A DNA stretch of 64,000 nt, taken from assembly GCF_000024425.1 (NCBI RefSeq), contig NC_013946.1:124001-188000 (forward strand), read 5' to 3'. The stretch comes from Meiothermus ruber DSM 1279. Lineage in GTDB: Bacteria; Deinococcota; Deinococci; Deinococcales; Thermaceae. Shown here piece by piece: positions 1 to 8,416 of the stretch (positions within the stretch are counted from its first letter, which is position 1; every line of letters starts with the position of its first letter). The translations under genes were made by a program, and so were the position numbers. Below the pieces are notes generated by a model, which saw only the letters and a list, made by a program, of their open reading frames with translations, was not told the origin of the DNA and searched no databases.

Positions 1-131
1 GCCTCGCCGCAGTCGGCCACCTCGGCCACCAGTTCGCCGCTGTAGGGGCTCTTGACCGCAAAGGTTTTGGAGGTTGGCTGCCACCGGCCGCCCACATAGG
101 CGAGGCTTGGAAAATCGAAGTCTTTGACCAT
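1..131 (-). CDS. Aldehyde dehydrogenase, N-terminal fragment (cut by window edge)
   Basis: Only the first 43 codons are in the window; the gene continues past base 1. The start is ATG at 131 on the minus strand. The translation MVKDFDFPSLAYVGG-RW followed by TFAVKSPYSGELVAEVADCG has the layout of the NAD(P)-dependent aldehyde dehydrogenase N-terminus (GGRW, then a P-x-SGE-x-V block), closest in feel to succinate-semialdehyde dehydrogenases. That would fit the nearby polyamine transport and aminobutyraldehyde dehydrogenase genes, because putrescine breakdown runs through GABA and succinate semialdehyde. The catalytic Cys and Glu are outside the window, so the substrate is an inference from context. 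Confidence 0.75.
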   Translation of the reverse strand, partial: MVKDFDFPSLAYVGGRWQPTSKTFAVKSPYSGELVAEVADCGE

Positions 132-238
132 AGCAAGGCCTAGCATACGCCCGGCCTGTGCGTGGTTGGTAGGGGGGCGGCTTGCAATTGCACCCCGCGG
201 GAAAGGGTTCCAGAAAACCAGCGTGGCCCTCAGGCCTG

Positions 239-931
239 CTAGCGGTTGCGCGCCGGATTGAGCATGTTGCGCCAGTCGCGATCCACCAGCAGGGGCAAGG
301 GGTCAATTACCTGATAGTCGCAGGTGCGCCGGCTGCCGGCATACACCCCAAAGTGCAGATGGGGTGGGGTGGTGCGGGCGTTGCCGGTGTTGCCCACGTA
401 CCCCAGCAGAGTCTGGGGGGTTACCCGCTGGCCCTCCCGGAGGCCTGGAGCGTAGCGGTCGAGATGGGCGTAGTAGTAGCGCCGCCCACCCGGCCCAACC
501 ACAAACACGTACAGCCCACCCAACTGCCCCTGACCAATGCGCCAGACAAACCCGCTGGTAGCTGAGTAGACAGGGGTTCCCCTGGGGGCGAAGATGTCCT
601 GCCCTTCGTGGGTGCGCCAGCCGCCGCGGGGGGCGCCGAAGGTGTTGGCTACCTGGCGCACCCGTACCCCCTGTACTGGCATGGCCAGTCGGCGGTCGGG
701 CTCTTTGGGCAGCAGGGCCAGATAGCTCTGTAGCTTTTCCCGGTAGGCCGCCCAGCGTTCCCGCTCACGTCGCTCGGCTTCGGTGCGAGGCTCGGGCCGG
801 CTCGAGCTGGCCGGGGTGCACACCCGCCCGGGCTCGCTATCGGGTTCGCCGCTCCGGTTTTGGGCCAGGCTCTCGCTGCCCCACAGGAGCACACACAGCA
901 GCGCAGAAAAACCCACCTGTCGAGCCAACAT
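239..931 (-). CDS. Secreted M23-family metallopeptidase (LytM/NlpD type)
   Basis: A zinc-dependent endopeptidase of the peptidoglycan hydrolase family, predicted to be exported. The ATG at 931 gives a compact signal peptide (MLARQVGFSALLCVLLW...SLAQ); an in-frame TTG at 952 is possible but adds residues ahead of the signal. A proline/arginine-rich linker precedes the peptidase domain. Zinc-binding motifs are seen as HEGQD (the H-x3-D of M23) and, near the C-terminus, HLHFG (H-x-H), with YAHL between them. About 230 residues is normal for a single-domain LytM protein. It is divergent from the LysR gene, with about 100 bases between them. Which peptide bond it cuts cannot be told. Confidence 0.85.
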   Translation of the reverse strand: MLARQVGFSALLCVLLWGSESLAQNRSGEPDSEPGRVCTPASSSRPEPRTEAERRERERWAAYREKLQSYLALLPKEPDRRLAMPVQGVRVRQVANTFGAPRGGWRTHEGQDIFAPRGTPVYSATSGFVWRIGQGQLGGLYVFVVGPGGRRYYYAHLDRYAPGLREGQRVTPQTLLGYVGNTGNARTTPPHLHFGVYAGSRRTCDYQVIDPLPLLVDRDWRNMLNPARNR

Positions 932-1033
932 AGGTTTAGTTTGCGACCACAAGATTAGTTTTAAAAGAGAGCTGGTCAGGGCAGGCCGGGACAGCTAGAC
1001 TCTATTTATCGGTTCTACCGATGGGAGGCCTCG

Positions 1034-1972
1034 GTGCAGATATCGCTCAAACAGTTGGTGTACTTCATCGCGGTGGCCGAGTCGGGCTCGATTTCCAAAG
1101 CCCTCACCTCGCTCAACGTGACCCAGTCGGTGGTCACGGAGGCCATCAAAAAGCTGGAAGAGACCCTGGGGGCAGAGCTTTTTACCCGGCACGCTCGAGG
1201 CATGATTCTGACCCACGCCGGGCACCAGTTTTTGCGCCACGCTCACGAGGTGCTGGCCGCGCTGCGCAACGCCGAGCAGGCCATCCGCGAGCGCCCCGAT
1301 GCCACCACGGGGCAGCTCAACCTGGGCGTGACCAGCCTGGTAACGGCTTACTATCTGCCCTACCTGCTCGACCGCTTCGAGCGGGTGTTTCCGGGTGTTC
1401 AGGTGGCCGTGGTGGAAGACCGGCGGGGCTACATCGAGCACCTGCTGATTAATGGTGAGCTGGATGTGGCGGTGATGAACGTTTCGATGGTGGATAAGCA
1501 GGCCTTGGAGACCCGCACCCTGCTGCGCGCGCCCTGGCGGGTCTGGCTGCCCACCAACCACCCCTTGGTACAGCAGGAGGCGGTCTCACTGGAGAATTTG
1601 CGGGAGGAGCGGTTCTTGTACCTGAAAAACGACGAGCTCGAGGAGGTCACCCAGCAGATATACCGCCTGAGCGGGTTTCCTCGAGTGGCCGTGCGCACCG
1701 ATTCCATCGAGGCTATGCGCAGCCTGGTGGCCCTGGGCATTGGCGTGGCGGTTCTGCCCAACCTGATGTACCGGCCTTGGAGCCTGGAGGGTGACCGCCT
1801 GGAGTCGCGGCCCTTGCTCGAGAACCTGCCCCGCCTGGAGATTGGGGTGGCCTGGCGGCGGGGTAGTGCGCTGAGCGAGGCCGCCCGGCAGTTTTTGGTG
1901 GTGGTGGGGGAGCACAGCCGGGTGCAGACCTACGGGATCAGCTACAGCGACTTGCTGAGCCCGGCGGAGTAG
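1034..1972 (+). CDS. LysR-family transcriptional regulator
   Basis: A 312-residue LysR-type regulator. The N-terminal winged helix-turn-helix is at residues 1-60 (LKQLVYFIAVAESGSISKA, then TQSVVTEAIKKLEETLGAEL, then the F-x-R-x3-G-x3-T-x-AG wing), followed by a co-inducer-binding domain. The start is GTG at 1034, chosen because GGAGG lies at 1024-1028 with 5-base spacing. It sits on the same strand, 158 bases before the polyamine-type ABC operon, so it is the natural candidate regulator of that operon. The target and ligand are inferred from position only. Confidence 0.9.
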   Translation: MQISLKQLVYFIAVAESGSISKALTSLNVTQSVVTEAIKKLEETLGAELFTRHARGMILTHAGHQFLRHAHEVLAALRNAEQAIRERPDATTGQLNLGVTSLVTAYYLPYLLDRFERVFPGVQVAVVEDRRGYIEHLLINGELDVAVMNVSMVDKQALETRTLLRAPWRVWLPTNHPLVQQEAVSLENLREERFLYLKNDELEEVTQQIYRLSGFPRVAVRTDSIEAMRSLVALGIGVAVLPNLMYRPWSLEGDRLESRPLLENLPRLEIGVAWRRGSALSEAARQFLVVVGEHSRVQTYGISYSDLLSPAE

Positions 1973-2021
1973 GCCCGGCTATCAATCTATTTTCCCGATA
2001 CCTCCTATATCCCCAGGTTTC

Positions 2022-2050
2022 TTGTTGGAGGGCCTGGGGGGCTTTATCGT
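2022..2050 (+). promoter_or_regulatory. Candidate promoter of the potDABC-type operon
   Basis: TTGTTG at 2022-2027 and TATCGT at 2045-2050 are separated by 17 bases, upstream of the solute-binding protein gene at 2131. The 158-base gap also holds CGAC...GTCG inverted bases near 2062-2076, a possible LysR-type site. Pattern match only. Confidence 0.35.
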
Positions 2051-2130
2051 AGGGGGCAGTTCGACAGCTCGAGTCGTCTCGTTGGCATGGCTAGGCCTTT
2101 GGGGCTGTCGTATTTGATTGAGGAGGGGGT

Positions 2131-3300
2131 ATGAGAACGCAGTGGTTCTTGGCCGTGGTGGGTTTAGCAGCAGTGGCGGGCTTGGCGGTGGCGCAGCTCC
2201 CGGCCAGCCGGGCCAAGCAGTCGTTGGGGCCCAGCGAGGGCCAGCTCAACATCCTGGCCTGGCCGGGCTATGTGGAAAACGGCTCTACCGATAAGAGCGC
2301 CGACTGGGTTACGGGCTTCGAAAAAGAGACCGGCTGCAAGGTGACGGTCAAGGTGTTTGGCAGCTCCGACGAAGCGGTGCGCCTGATGAACCAGGGGGGC
2401 TACGACCTGGTGACCGCCTCCGGCGATGCCACCCAGCGCCTGATTGCCGGTAATGTGGTGGCCCCCATCAACTGGAACCTGATCCCCAACACCCGCAACA
2501 TTGATCGTCGCCTGCTCAACGCCCCCTGGTACGTGGTGAACGGGGTGCGCTACGGGGTGCCCTACCAGTTTGGCGTGAACGTGCTGGCCTACAACACCAA
2601 CGTCTTCAAGACCCCGCCGGATAGCTGGAAAGTGGTGTTCGAGGAGATGATTCTGCCCGATGGCAAGAGCAACAAAGGCCGTATTCAGGCCTACTATGGG
2701 CCCATCTACGTAGCCGACGCCGCACTCTATCTGATGCGTACCCGGCCCGAACTGGGCATCAAGGATCCCTACGAACTCAACGAGCGGCAGTACCAGGAGG
2801 TGCTCAAGCTGCTGCGCCAGCAGCGGGCCTTGCTCCAGCGCTACTGGAACGATGCCAACGCCCAGGTGCAGGACTTCACCAACGAGGGGGTGGTGGCCTC
2901 GACCTCCTGGATTTTCCAGGTAAACACCCTCAAGGCCAACAAGCGCCCCATCGATTGGGTGGTTCCCAAGGAGGGCGCCACCGGCTGGGCCGATACCACC
3001 ATGCTGGCGGCCAACTCCAAGAACTCCAACTGCGCCTACCGCTGGCTTAACTGGCAGCTCACCAACAAGGTGCAGGCCGATATCGCGGGCTGGTTTGGTT
3101 CCAACCCGGTGGTGCCGGCGGCCTGCAACACCCCCGGTTCCCTGCTGCCTGCCGATGGCTGCAAGAACCAAGGCTTCAACGACTTCGACAAGATTTTCTT
3201 CTGGCGCACCCCCACCACCCAGTGCCGCACCCAGAACAACCAGTGCGTGCCCTATAGCCGCTGGGTGAGCGATTACATCGCCATCCAGGGAGGCCGCTAA
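2131..3300 (+). CDS. ABC transporter substrate-binding protein, polyamine (PotD) type
   Basis: A periplasmic/secreted receptor of 389 residues with a signal peptide (MRTQWFLAVVGLAAVAGLAVAQ). The mature start LNILAWPGYVE is the family signature of PotD/PotF-like receptors for spermidine and putrescine, followed by GFEKETGCKV, SSDEAVRLM, YDLVTASGD and the GVPYQFGVNVLAYNT block. Four or more cysteines in the C-terminal 90 residues (CAYRW, ACNTPGS, DGCKNQ, QCRTQNNQC) are unusual and could form disulfides. GAGGAGGGGG precedes the ATG. First gene of an operon with an ATPase and two permeases. Polyamine specificity is likely, supported by the ALDH gene downstream, but related members bind other cationic or organic ligands. 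Confidence 0.85.
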   Translation: MRTQWFLAVVGLAAVAGLAVAQLPASRAKQSLGPSEGQLNILAWPGYVENGSTDKSADWVTGFEKETGCKVTVKVFGSSDEAVRLMNQGGYDLVTASGDATQRLIAGNVVAPINWNLIPNTRNIDRRLLNAPWYVVNGVRYGVPYQFGVNVLAYNTNVFKTPPDSWKVVFEEMILPDGKSNKGRIQAYYGPIYVADAALYLMRTRPELGIKDPYELNERQYQEVLKLLRQQRALLQRYWNDANAQVQDFTNEGVVASTSWIFQVNTLKANKRPIDWVVPKEGATGWADTTMLAANSKNSNCAYRWLNWQLTNKVQADIAGWFGSNPVVPAACNTPGSLLPADGCKNQGFNDFDKIFFWRTPTTQCRTQNNQCVPYSRWVSDYIAIQGGR

Positions 3301-3454
3301 AACGATGCTCGGTGTCTCGGCACAAAGGGTAAGACTATAGCCAGGAATCGCACCACCTAAAAGAGCGAAGCACTTCGTGGGTAGGGTTGGGTGCGGCAGA
3401 GTCTGGCATAGCGCCCAGCCCCCACCCACGGCAACAGACGACAACCTCGCTACG

Positions 3455-4486
3455 ATGGTACAGATGTATAAAGAACCCGAAACCCAATCCGTTCAGGCTG
3501 CCGTGGAGCTACGCGGGGTGTCGTGTTACTTCGGCCCGGTGAAGGCGGTGGACGGGGTGGACTTGGAAATCTTGCCCGGCGAGTTCTTCTCCATGCTGGG
3601 GCCCTCGGGCTCGGGCAAAACCACCTGCCTGCGCCTGATCGGCGGCTTCGAGCAACCCACCGCGGGGCAGATTGTGCTGTTTGGGCAGGACGCTTCCAAG
3701 CTGCCGCCCTATGCCCGCGACGTCAACACGGTCTTTCAGGACTACGCGCTCTTTCCCCATATGAACGTGCGCGACAACGTGGCCTATGCGCTGATGGTGC
3801 GAGGGGTTCCCAAACCTGAGCGTCACCGGCGGGCCGAGGAGATGCTGGAACTAGTGAAGCTCTCGGGGCTGGGGGATCGGCGGCCTGGGCAGCTTTCGGG
3901 TGGGCAGCGGCAGCGGGTGGCGCTGGCTCGAGCCCTCATCAACCGGCCCAGGCTCCTGCTCCTGGACGAGCCCCTGGGGGCCCTGGACCTGAAGCTGCGC
4001 GAGGAGATGCAGATCGAACTCAAGGCCCTGCAGCGCCAGCTCGGTATCACCTTCATCTACGTGACCCACGACCAGGGCGAAGCCCTCTCGATGTCGGATC
4101 GGGTCGCGGTGTTTAATCACGGCAAAATCGAGCAGCTCGACAACCCCAAGACCCTCTACGAGTACCCCAAAACCGAGTTTGTGGCCCGCTTTGTGGGGAG
4201 TGCCAACGTGCTCGAGGGCCGCCTGCTGGGGCTTGGAACCGGCAAATACGCCCTGCGCCCGGAGCGCATCGCCATCCAGGCGGGAAGCCACAATGGGCCC
4301 AACAGCCTCTGCGGCACCTTGCTGGACATTCACTACCTGGGCGCACAGACCCGGTACGAGGTTCAGGTTGGCAACGAGCGGCTCACGGTGCTCACCTCAT
4401 CGGAAGAGCAGGGCTTGCAGGTGGGCGGTGCCGTTACCCTGCGCTGGGAGCACAGTGCACTGCGGCCCCTGCAGGAGGTCTCATGA
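3455..4486 (+). CDS. potA: ABC transporter ATP-binding protein, PotA type
   Basis: The cytoplasmic ATPase that powers uptake. The start is taken as ATG 3455 (343 residues); ATG 3464 is equally possible and neither has a clear ribosome binding site. Walker A is GPSGSGKTT (about residues 49-57), the Q-loop is in TVFQDYALFPH, the signature is LSGGQRQRVALARAL (about 147-161), Walker B is LLLLDEP and the D-loop is GALD. The H-loop is VTHDQGEALSMSDRVAVF. The last ~90 residues are a TOBE-type regulatory domain (ALRPERIAIQ), as in PotA/FbpC. It overlaps the next permease gene by the ATGA tetranucleotide, indicating coupled translation. Confidence 0.88.
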   Translation: MVQMYKEPETQSVQAAVELRGVSCYFGPVKAVDGVDLEILPGEFFSMLGPSGSGKTTCLRLIGGFEQPTAGQIVLFGQDASKLPPYARDVNTVFQDYALFPHMNVRDNVAYALMVRGVPKPERHRRAEEMLELVKLSGLGDRRPGQLSGGQRQRVALARALINRPRLLLLDEPLGALDLKLREEMQIELKALQRQLGITFIYVTHDQGEALSMSDRVAVFNHGKIEQLDNPKTLYEYPKTEFVARFVGSANVLEGRLLGLGTGKYALRPERIAIQAGSHNGPNSLCGTLLDIHYLGAQTRYEVQVGNERLTVLTSSEEQGLQVGGAVTLRWEHSALRPLQEVS

Positions 4487-5406
4487 GCGGTATGACCCTG
4501 CGCCGTCGCCTTTCCGATGCGCTCTATGTGCGCCCGCTGCTGCTGTTGTTGCTGCTGCTGATACCACCTTTGCTATGGCTGGGCATCATCTACCTGGGTT
4601 CGCTTTTTAACCTGATGCTCTACAGCTTTTACTCCCTCAACGACTTTACCGGGCAGGTGGAATATAAGTTTTCACTCTCGGCTTTTCAACAATTGTTTAG
4701 CTCCCCGGCCAACGTAGACATCGTGCTACGCACCACCCTGATGGCCCTGGCGGTCACGCTGGCCTGCGCGGCCATTGGCTTTCCCATTGCCTACTACATC
4801 GCCTTTTATACCCAGGGCACGGCCCGAACCTTCTGGTATCTGATGGTGTTGCTGCCGCTGTGGTCGAGCTACCTGGTCAAGGTGTATGCCTGGCGCCTGA
4901 TTCTGGCGGGCGAGGGGGTGGTGAGCTGGTTTTTCAACCTGTTGGGGCTGGGCTGGCTTTTGCAAGGCATCCTGGGCCTGCCGGTGATCGGTGGCCCCAG
5001 CCTGTCCAACAGTTACCTGGGTATGTTTCTGGTCTTTACCTACATCTGGCTTCCCTACATGATTCTGCCCATCATCGCGGCCCTCGAGCGCGTCCCCCGC
5101 TCGCTCATCCAGGCCTCGGCCGACCTGGGGGCCCGGCCCGGCCAGACCTTTCGCAAGGTGATCTGGCCGTTGGTGATACCGGGGGTGGCGGCAGGCTCCA
5201 TCTTCACCTTCTCACTAACCCTGGGCGATTACATCATTCCGCAGGTGGTGGGGCAGCCGGGCTTTTTTATCGGACAGATGGTCTATGTGCAGCAGGGCAC
5301 CGCGGGCAATTTGCCGCTGGCGGCGGCCTTCTCGGTGGTGCCGGTGGTGATCATCGCCATCTACCTGCTCATCGTGCGGCGGCTGGGGGCTTTCAATGCG
5401 CTGTAA
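4483..5406 (+). CDS. potB: ABC transporter permease, PotB type
   Basis: An integral membrane subunit of 307 residues with about six hydrophobic segments, beginning after a basic N-terminus (LRRRLSDALYVRPLLLLLLLLIP). The EAA loop that contacts the ATPase is visible as PRSLIQASADLGARPGQTFRKVIWPLVIPGV. Start ATG 4483 overlaps the stop of the ATPase gene by four bases. The pairing of a ~300-residue and a ~270-residue permease behind a PotD/PotA pair is the standard spermidine/putrescine transporter layout. Confidence 0.87.
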   Translation: MSGMTLRRRLSDALYVRPLLLLLLLLIPPLLWLGIIYLGSLFNLMLYSFYSLNDFTGQVEYKFSLSAFQQLFSSPANVDIVLRTTLMALAVTLACAAIGFPIAYYIAFYTQGTARTFWYLMVLLPLWSSYLVKVYAWRLILAGEGVVSWFFNLLGLGWLLQGILGLPVIGGPSLSNSYLGMFLVFTYIWLPYMILPIIAALERVPRSLIQASADLGARPGQTFRKVIWPLVIPGVAAGSIFTFSLTLGDYIIPQVVGQPGFFIGQMVYVQQGTAGNLPLAAAFSVVPVVIIAIYLLIVRRLGAFNAL

Positions 5407-5438
5407 ACGCTCCACGCCGGTAGCCAGGAGGGACGGGT

Positions 5439-6248
5439 ATGCCGGGTAAGCCATCCCTGGGCCTGCGGCTGGCCTTTTACCTGGGGATGCTTTTTTTGCA
5501 CTTCCCCATCCTGATCATCGTTCTGTATGCCCTGACCACCGAAGACCGCACCTACCAGTTCCCGCCCCCCGGCCTGACCCTGCGTTGGTTCGGCGAGGCT
5601 TTCCAGCGGCAGGATATGTGGGCGGCCTTGTGGTTATCGCTGAAGGTGGCGGCCATGGCGACCGCCATCGCGCTGGTGCTGGGAACCATGGTGGCGGCGG
5701 CCATGTACCGCTTTCAGTTCTGGGGCAAGGACTTTATCACCGTGCTGCTCATTCTGCCCATCGCCCTGCCGGGCATCCTGACCGGTATCGCCCTCCTCAC
5801 CACCTTCAAGCGGCTGGCCCTCGAGCCCGGCTTCTGGACGATTGTGATAGGCCACGCCACTTTTTGTATCGTCACGGTTTACAACAACGTGGTGGCCCGC
5901 TTCCGCCGCACCGGCTACTCCCAGATCGAGGCCTCGATGGACCTGGGGGCCGACTGGTTTACCACCTGGCGGATGGTGGTGCTGCCCAGCATCGCCACGG
6001 CTTTGCTGGCCGGCGGGATGCTCTCGTTTGCGCTGTCCTTTGACGAGGTGATCGTCACCACCTTTACCGCTGCCGACCAGAAGACCCTGCCCATCTGGTT
6101 CCTGAACGAGCTCTTCAGGCCCCGCGAGCGCCCCATCACCAACGTGGTGGCGGTCTTCGTGATGCTCATAACCTTTCTGCCCATCGTGCTGGCCCAGTGG
6201 CTGACCCGCGACACCGACGACCTGCACGGCGGCGGTAAAACGGGCTGA
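5439..6248 (+). CDS. potC: ABC transporter permease, PotC type
   Basis: The second membrane subunit, 269 residues, about six transmembrane segments. The EAA loop reads [23 protein letters not shown]. The C-terminal part [26 protein letters not shown] is characteristic of PotC. CAGGAGGGACGG precedes ATG 5439. It is followed after 49 bases by the aldehyde dehydrogenase gene in the same direction, so uptake and catabolism are probably co-transcribed. Confidence 0.88.
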   Translation: MPGKPSLGLRLAFYLGMLFLHFPILIIVLYALTTEDRTYQFPPPGLTLRWFGEAFQRQDMWAALWLSLKVAAMATAIALVLGTMVAAAMYRFQFWGKDFITVLLILPIALPGILTGIALLTTFKRLALEPGFWTIVIGHATFCIVTVYNNVVARFRRTGYSQIEASMDLGADWFTTWRMVVLPSIATALLAGGMLSFALSFDEVIVTTFTAADQKTLPIWFLNELFRPRERPITNVVAVFVMLITFLPIVLAQWLTRDTDDLHGGGKTG

Positions 6249-6297
6249 GGCAGCAAAACCATTCCCACATCTTCGGACGAAAGAGAGGAAATCCCAT

Positions 6298-7740
6298 ATG
6301 CTAAAAACCCGCATAACACAGGACAAGATGCTGATTGGTGGCGAGTTTGTAGCCGGGGAGAGCACCCCGCTGGAGATCCTTAACCCGGCCACCGGCGAGG
6401 TGCTCTTGAAGCTGCCGGAGGCCTCGGTGGAGCAGGTTAAGCAAGCCGTAGCCGCTGCAGAAAAGGCCTTTGAGGCCTGGTCACAGACCACCCCCAAAGA
6501 CCGCTCCATGATGCTGCTCAAGCTGGCCGACAAAATTGATGAGCACGCCGAGGAGCTGGCCCGGCTGGAATCGCTCAACTGCGGCAAACCCTACCTGGCG
6601 GCGCTGAACGACGAAATCCCGGCCATCTCGGACTGCTTCCGCTTTTTTGCCGGGGCGGTGCGCTCGATGACTGGGGCGCTGGCGGGCGAGTACCTGGCCG
6701 GCCACACCAGCATGATCCGCCGCGACCCCATTGGGGTGGTGGCGAGCATTGCCCCCTGGAACTACCCCCTGATGATGGCGGCCTGGAAGCTGGCCCCGGC
6801 CCTGGCGGCGGGCAACACGGTGGTGCTCAAACCCAGCGAGCAGACCCCCCTGACCACCCTCAAGCTGGCCGAGTTTATGGCGGAAATTTTCCCGCCGGGG
6901 GTGGTTAATGTGATCACCGGGGTTGGGGAGAGTGTGGGTTCTACGCTCATCCACCAACCGGCGGTGCGGATGATCTCGCTGACCGGCGATGTGGCCACCG
7001 GTAAGCGGGTGCTCGAGGCCGCCGCCGGTAGCCTCAAGCGCACCCACCTCGAGCTCGGCGGCAAGGCCCCGGTGATCGTGATGGACGACGCCGACCTCGA
7101 GGCCGCCGTGCAGGGCATCAAAATCTTTGGCTACTACAACGCCGGCCAGGACTGCACCGCGGCCTGCCGGGTGTACGCCGGCAAGAAAATCTACGACAAA
7201 TTCGTGGCCGAGCTGTCCGATGCGGTCAAGTCCATCAAGGTGGGGGCCCAGACCGACGAAGGGGTGGAGATGGGCCCCCTGATTACCGAGCGGCAGCGGG
7301 CGCGGGTGGCCAGCTTCGTGGAGCGGGCCAAGATGCAGAAGCACATCGAGATTACCGCCGGTGGACACCCCGTGGAGGGCCGGGGCTTCTTCTACGAGCC
7401 CACGGTGGTGGCCGGGGCCTTGCAGTCCGACGAAATTGTGCGGCGCGAGGTGTTTGGGCCGGTGGTCTCGGTCACCCGCTTCTCCGACCCCGAGGAGGCC
7501 ATCGCCTGGGCCAACGACTCCGACTACGGCCTGGCCAGCTCGGTCTGGACGCAGGATGTGGGCAAGGCCATGCGCATTGCCAGCCGCTTGCAGTACGGCT
7601 GCACCTGGATCAACACCCACTTCATGCTGGTCAACGAGATGCCCCACGGGGGGCTCAAGCAGTCGGGCTACGGCAAGGATATGAGCCTGTACGCGCTCGA
7701 GGACTACACCGTGGCGCGGCATATTATGGTCAAGCACTGA
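6298..7740 (+). CDS. Aldehyde dehydrogenase, gamma-aminobutyraldehyde dehydrogenase-like
   Basis: A 480-residue NAD-dependent aldehyde dehydrogenase. The catalytic general base is Glu252 (HLELGGKAP) and the catalytic nucleophile Cys286 lies in [15 protein letters not shown], a block typical of PatD/YdcW-type 4-aminobutyraldehyde dehydrogenases. The cofactor-binding run [20 protein letters not shown] is intact. AGAGAGGAAATCC precedes ATG 6298. With the polyamine-type transporter directly upstream, it likely oxidises the aldehyde made from putrescine to GABA. Betaine-aldehyde or other amino-aldehyde substrates are alternatives within the family. Confidence 0.85.
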   Translation: MLKTRITQDKMLIGGEFVAGESTPLEILNPATGEVLLKLPEASVEQVKQAVAAAEKAFEAWSQTTPKDRSMMLLKLADKIDEHAEELARLESLNCGKPYLAALNDEIPAISDCFRFFAGAVRSMTGALAGEYLAGHTSMIRRDPIGVVASIAPWNYPLMMAAWKLAPALAAGNTVVLKPSEQTPLTTLKLAEFMAEIFPPGVVNVITGVGESVGSTLIHQPAVRMISLTGDVATGKRVLEAAAGSLKRTHLELGGKAPVIVMDDADLEAAVQGIKIFGYYNAGQDCTAACRVYAGKKIYDKFVAELSDAVKSIKVGAQTDEGVEMGPLITERQRARVASFVERAKMQKHIEITAGGHPVEGRGFFYEPTVVAGALQSDEIVRREVFGPVVSVTRFSDPEEAIAWANDSDYGLASSVWTQDVGKAMRIASRLQYGCTWINTHFMLVNEMPHGGLKQSGYGKDMSLYALEDYTVARHIMVKH

Positions 7741-7799
7741 AGCGTCCGACGGCACACCAAGAACCGGTTGTAGAGCAGCCAACGGGTGGTGTAGAGACC

Positions 7800-8405
7800 A
7801 TGGAACTCACAAACCGCTACGCAGAGGCCCTCGAGCTCGCCTACGAGCTGCACAAGCACCAGTACCGCAAGGGCACCGAGATTCCCTATCTCTCCCACCT
7901 GTTGGCGGTGAGCGCCCTGGTGATGGAACATGGGGGTGGTGAGGACGAGGCCATCGCGGCGCTGCTGCACGATGCGGTGGAGGACGCCGGTAAGGTGCTG
8001 CAGAGCGAAGCGGGGGTACGGGTGCTCGAGCACATCCGGCAGCGCTTCGGCGAGGCGGTGGCGCAGATTGTCCGGGAGTGCAGCGATACCGAGACGGAAC
8101 CCAAGCCGCCCTACCTGGAACGCAAGCAGGCCTACCTGCGCCACCTCACCGAGGCGTCACCTCCTGCCCGACTGGTCTCGGCAGCCGATAAGCTGCACAA
8201 CCTGCGGGCCATTGTGGCCGACTACCGCACCCATGGCGAGGCGCTGTGGCAGCGCTTTGTGAGCGAGGCGGAGACCATCGAGGAAAAACGCCGCCTGACC
8301 CTGTGGTATTACCGCGAGCTGGCTAAGGAGTTCTCGAGTGATGGCGGCTCCAGGCTGATTGGCGCCGAGCTCGAGCGGCTTTTATCCGGTTTCGACGGCA
8401 TGTAA
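7800..8405 (+). CDS. HD-domain hydrolase, small (p)ppGpp hydrolase (SAH/Mesh1) type
   Basis: A 201-residue single-domain protein. The metal-binding histidines/aspartates of the RelA/SpoT hydrolase half are recognisable: AYELHKHQYRKGTEIPYLSHLL, then AALLHDAVEDAG (the HD pair), then SAADKLHNLRAIVADY. There is no synthetase, TGS or ACT domain. It starts at ATG 7800 with no strong ribosome binding site, 59 bases after the ALDH gene. By family it would hydrolyse ppGpp or a related nucleotide such as NADPH; which one is not shown by the sequence. Confidence 0.78.
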   Translation: MELTNRYAEALELAYELHKHQYRKGTEIPYLSHLLAVSALVMEHGGGEDEAIAALLHDAVEDAGKVLQSEAGVRVLEHIRQRFGEAVAQIVRECSDTETEPKPPYLERKQAYLRHLTEASPPARLVSAADKLHNLRAIVADYRTHGEALWQRFVSEAETIEEKRRLTLWYYRELAKEFSSDGGSRLIGAELERLLSGFDGM

Positions 8406-8416
8406 AGAGCTCGAGG

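Noticed and set aside
2164-3444. A 426-codon minus-strand open frame opposite the PotD-like gene
   Set aside because: Antisense to a clear receptor gene with signal peptide and ribosome binding site; composition is typical of a shadow frame.
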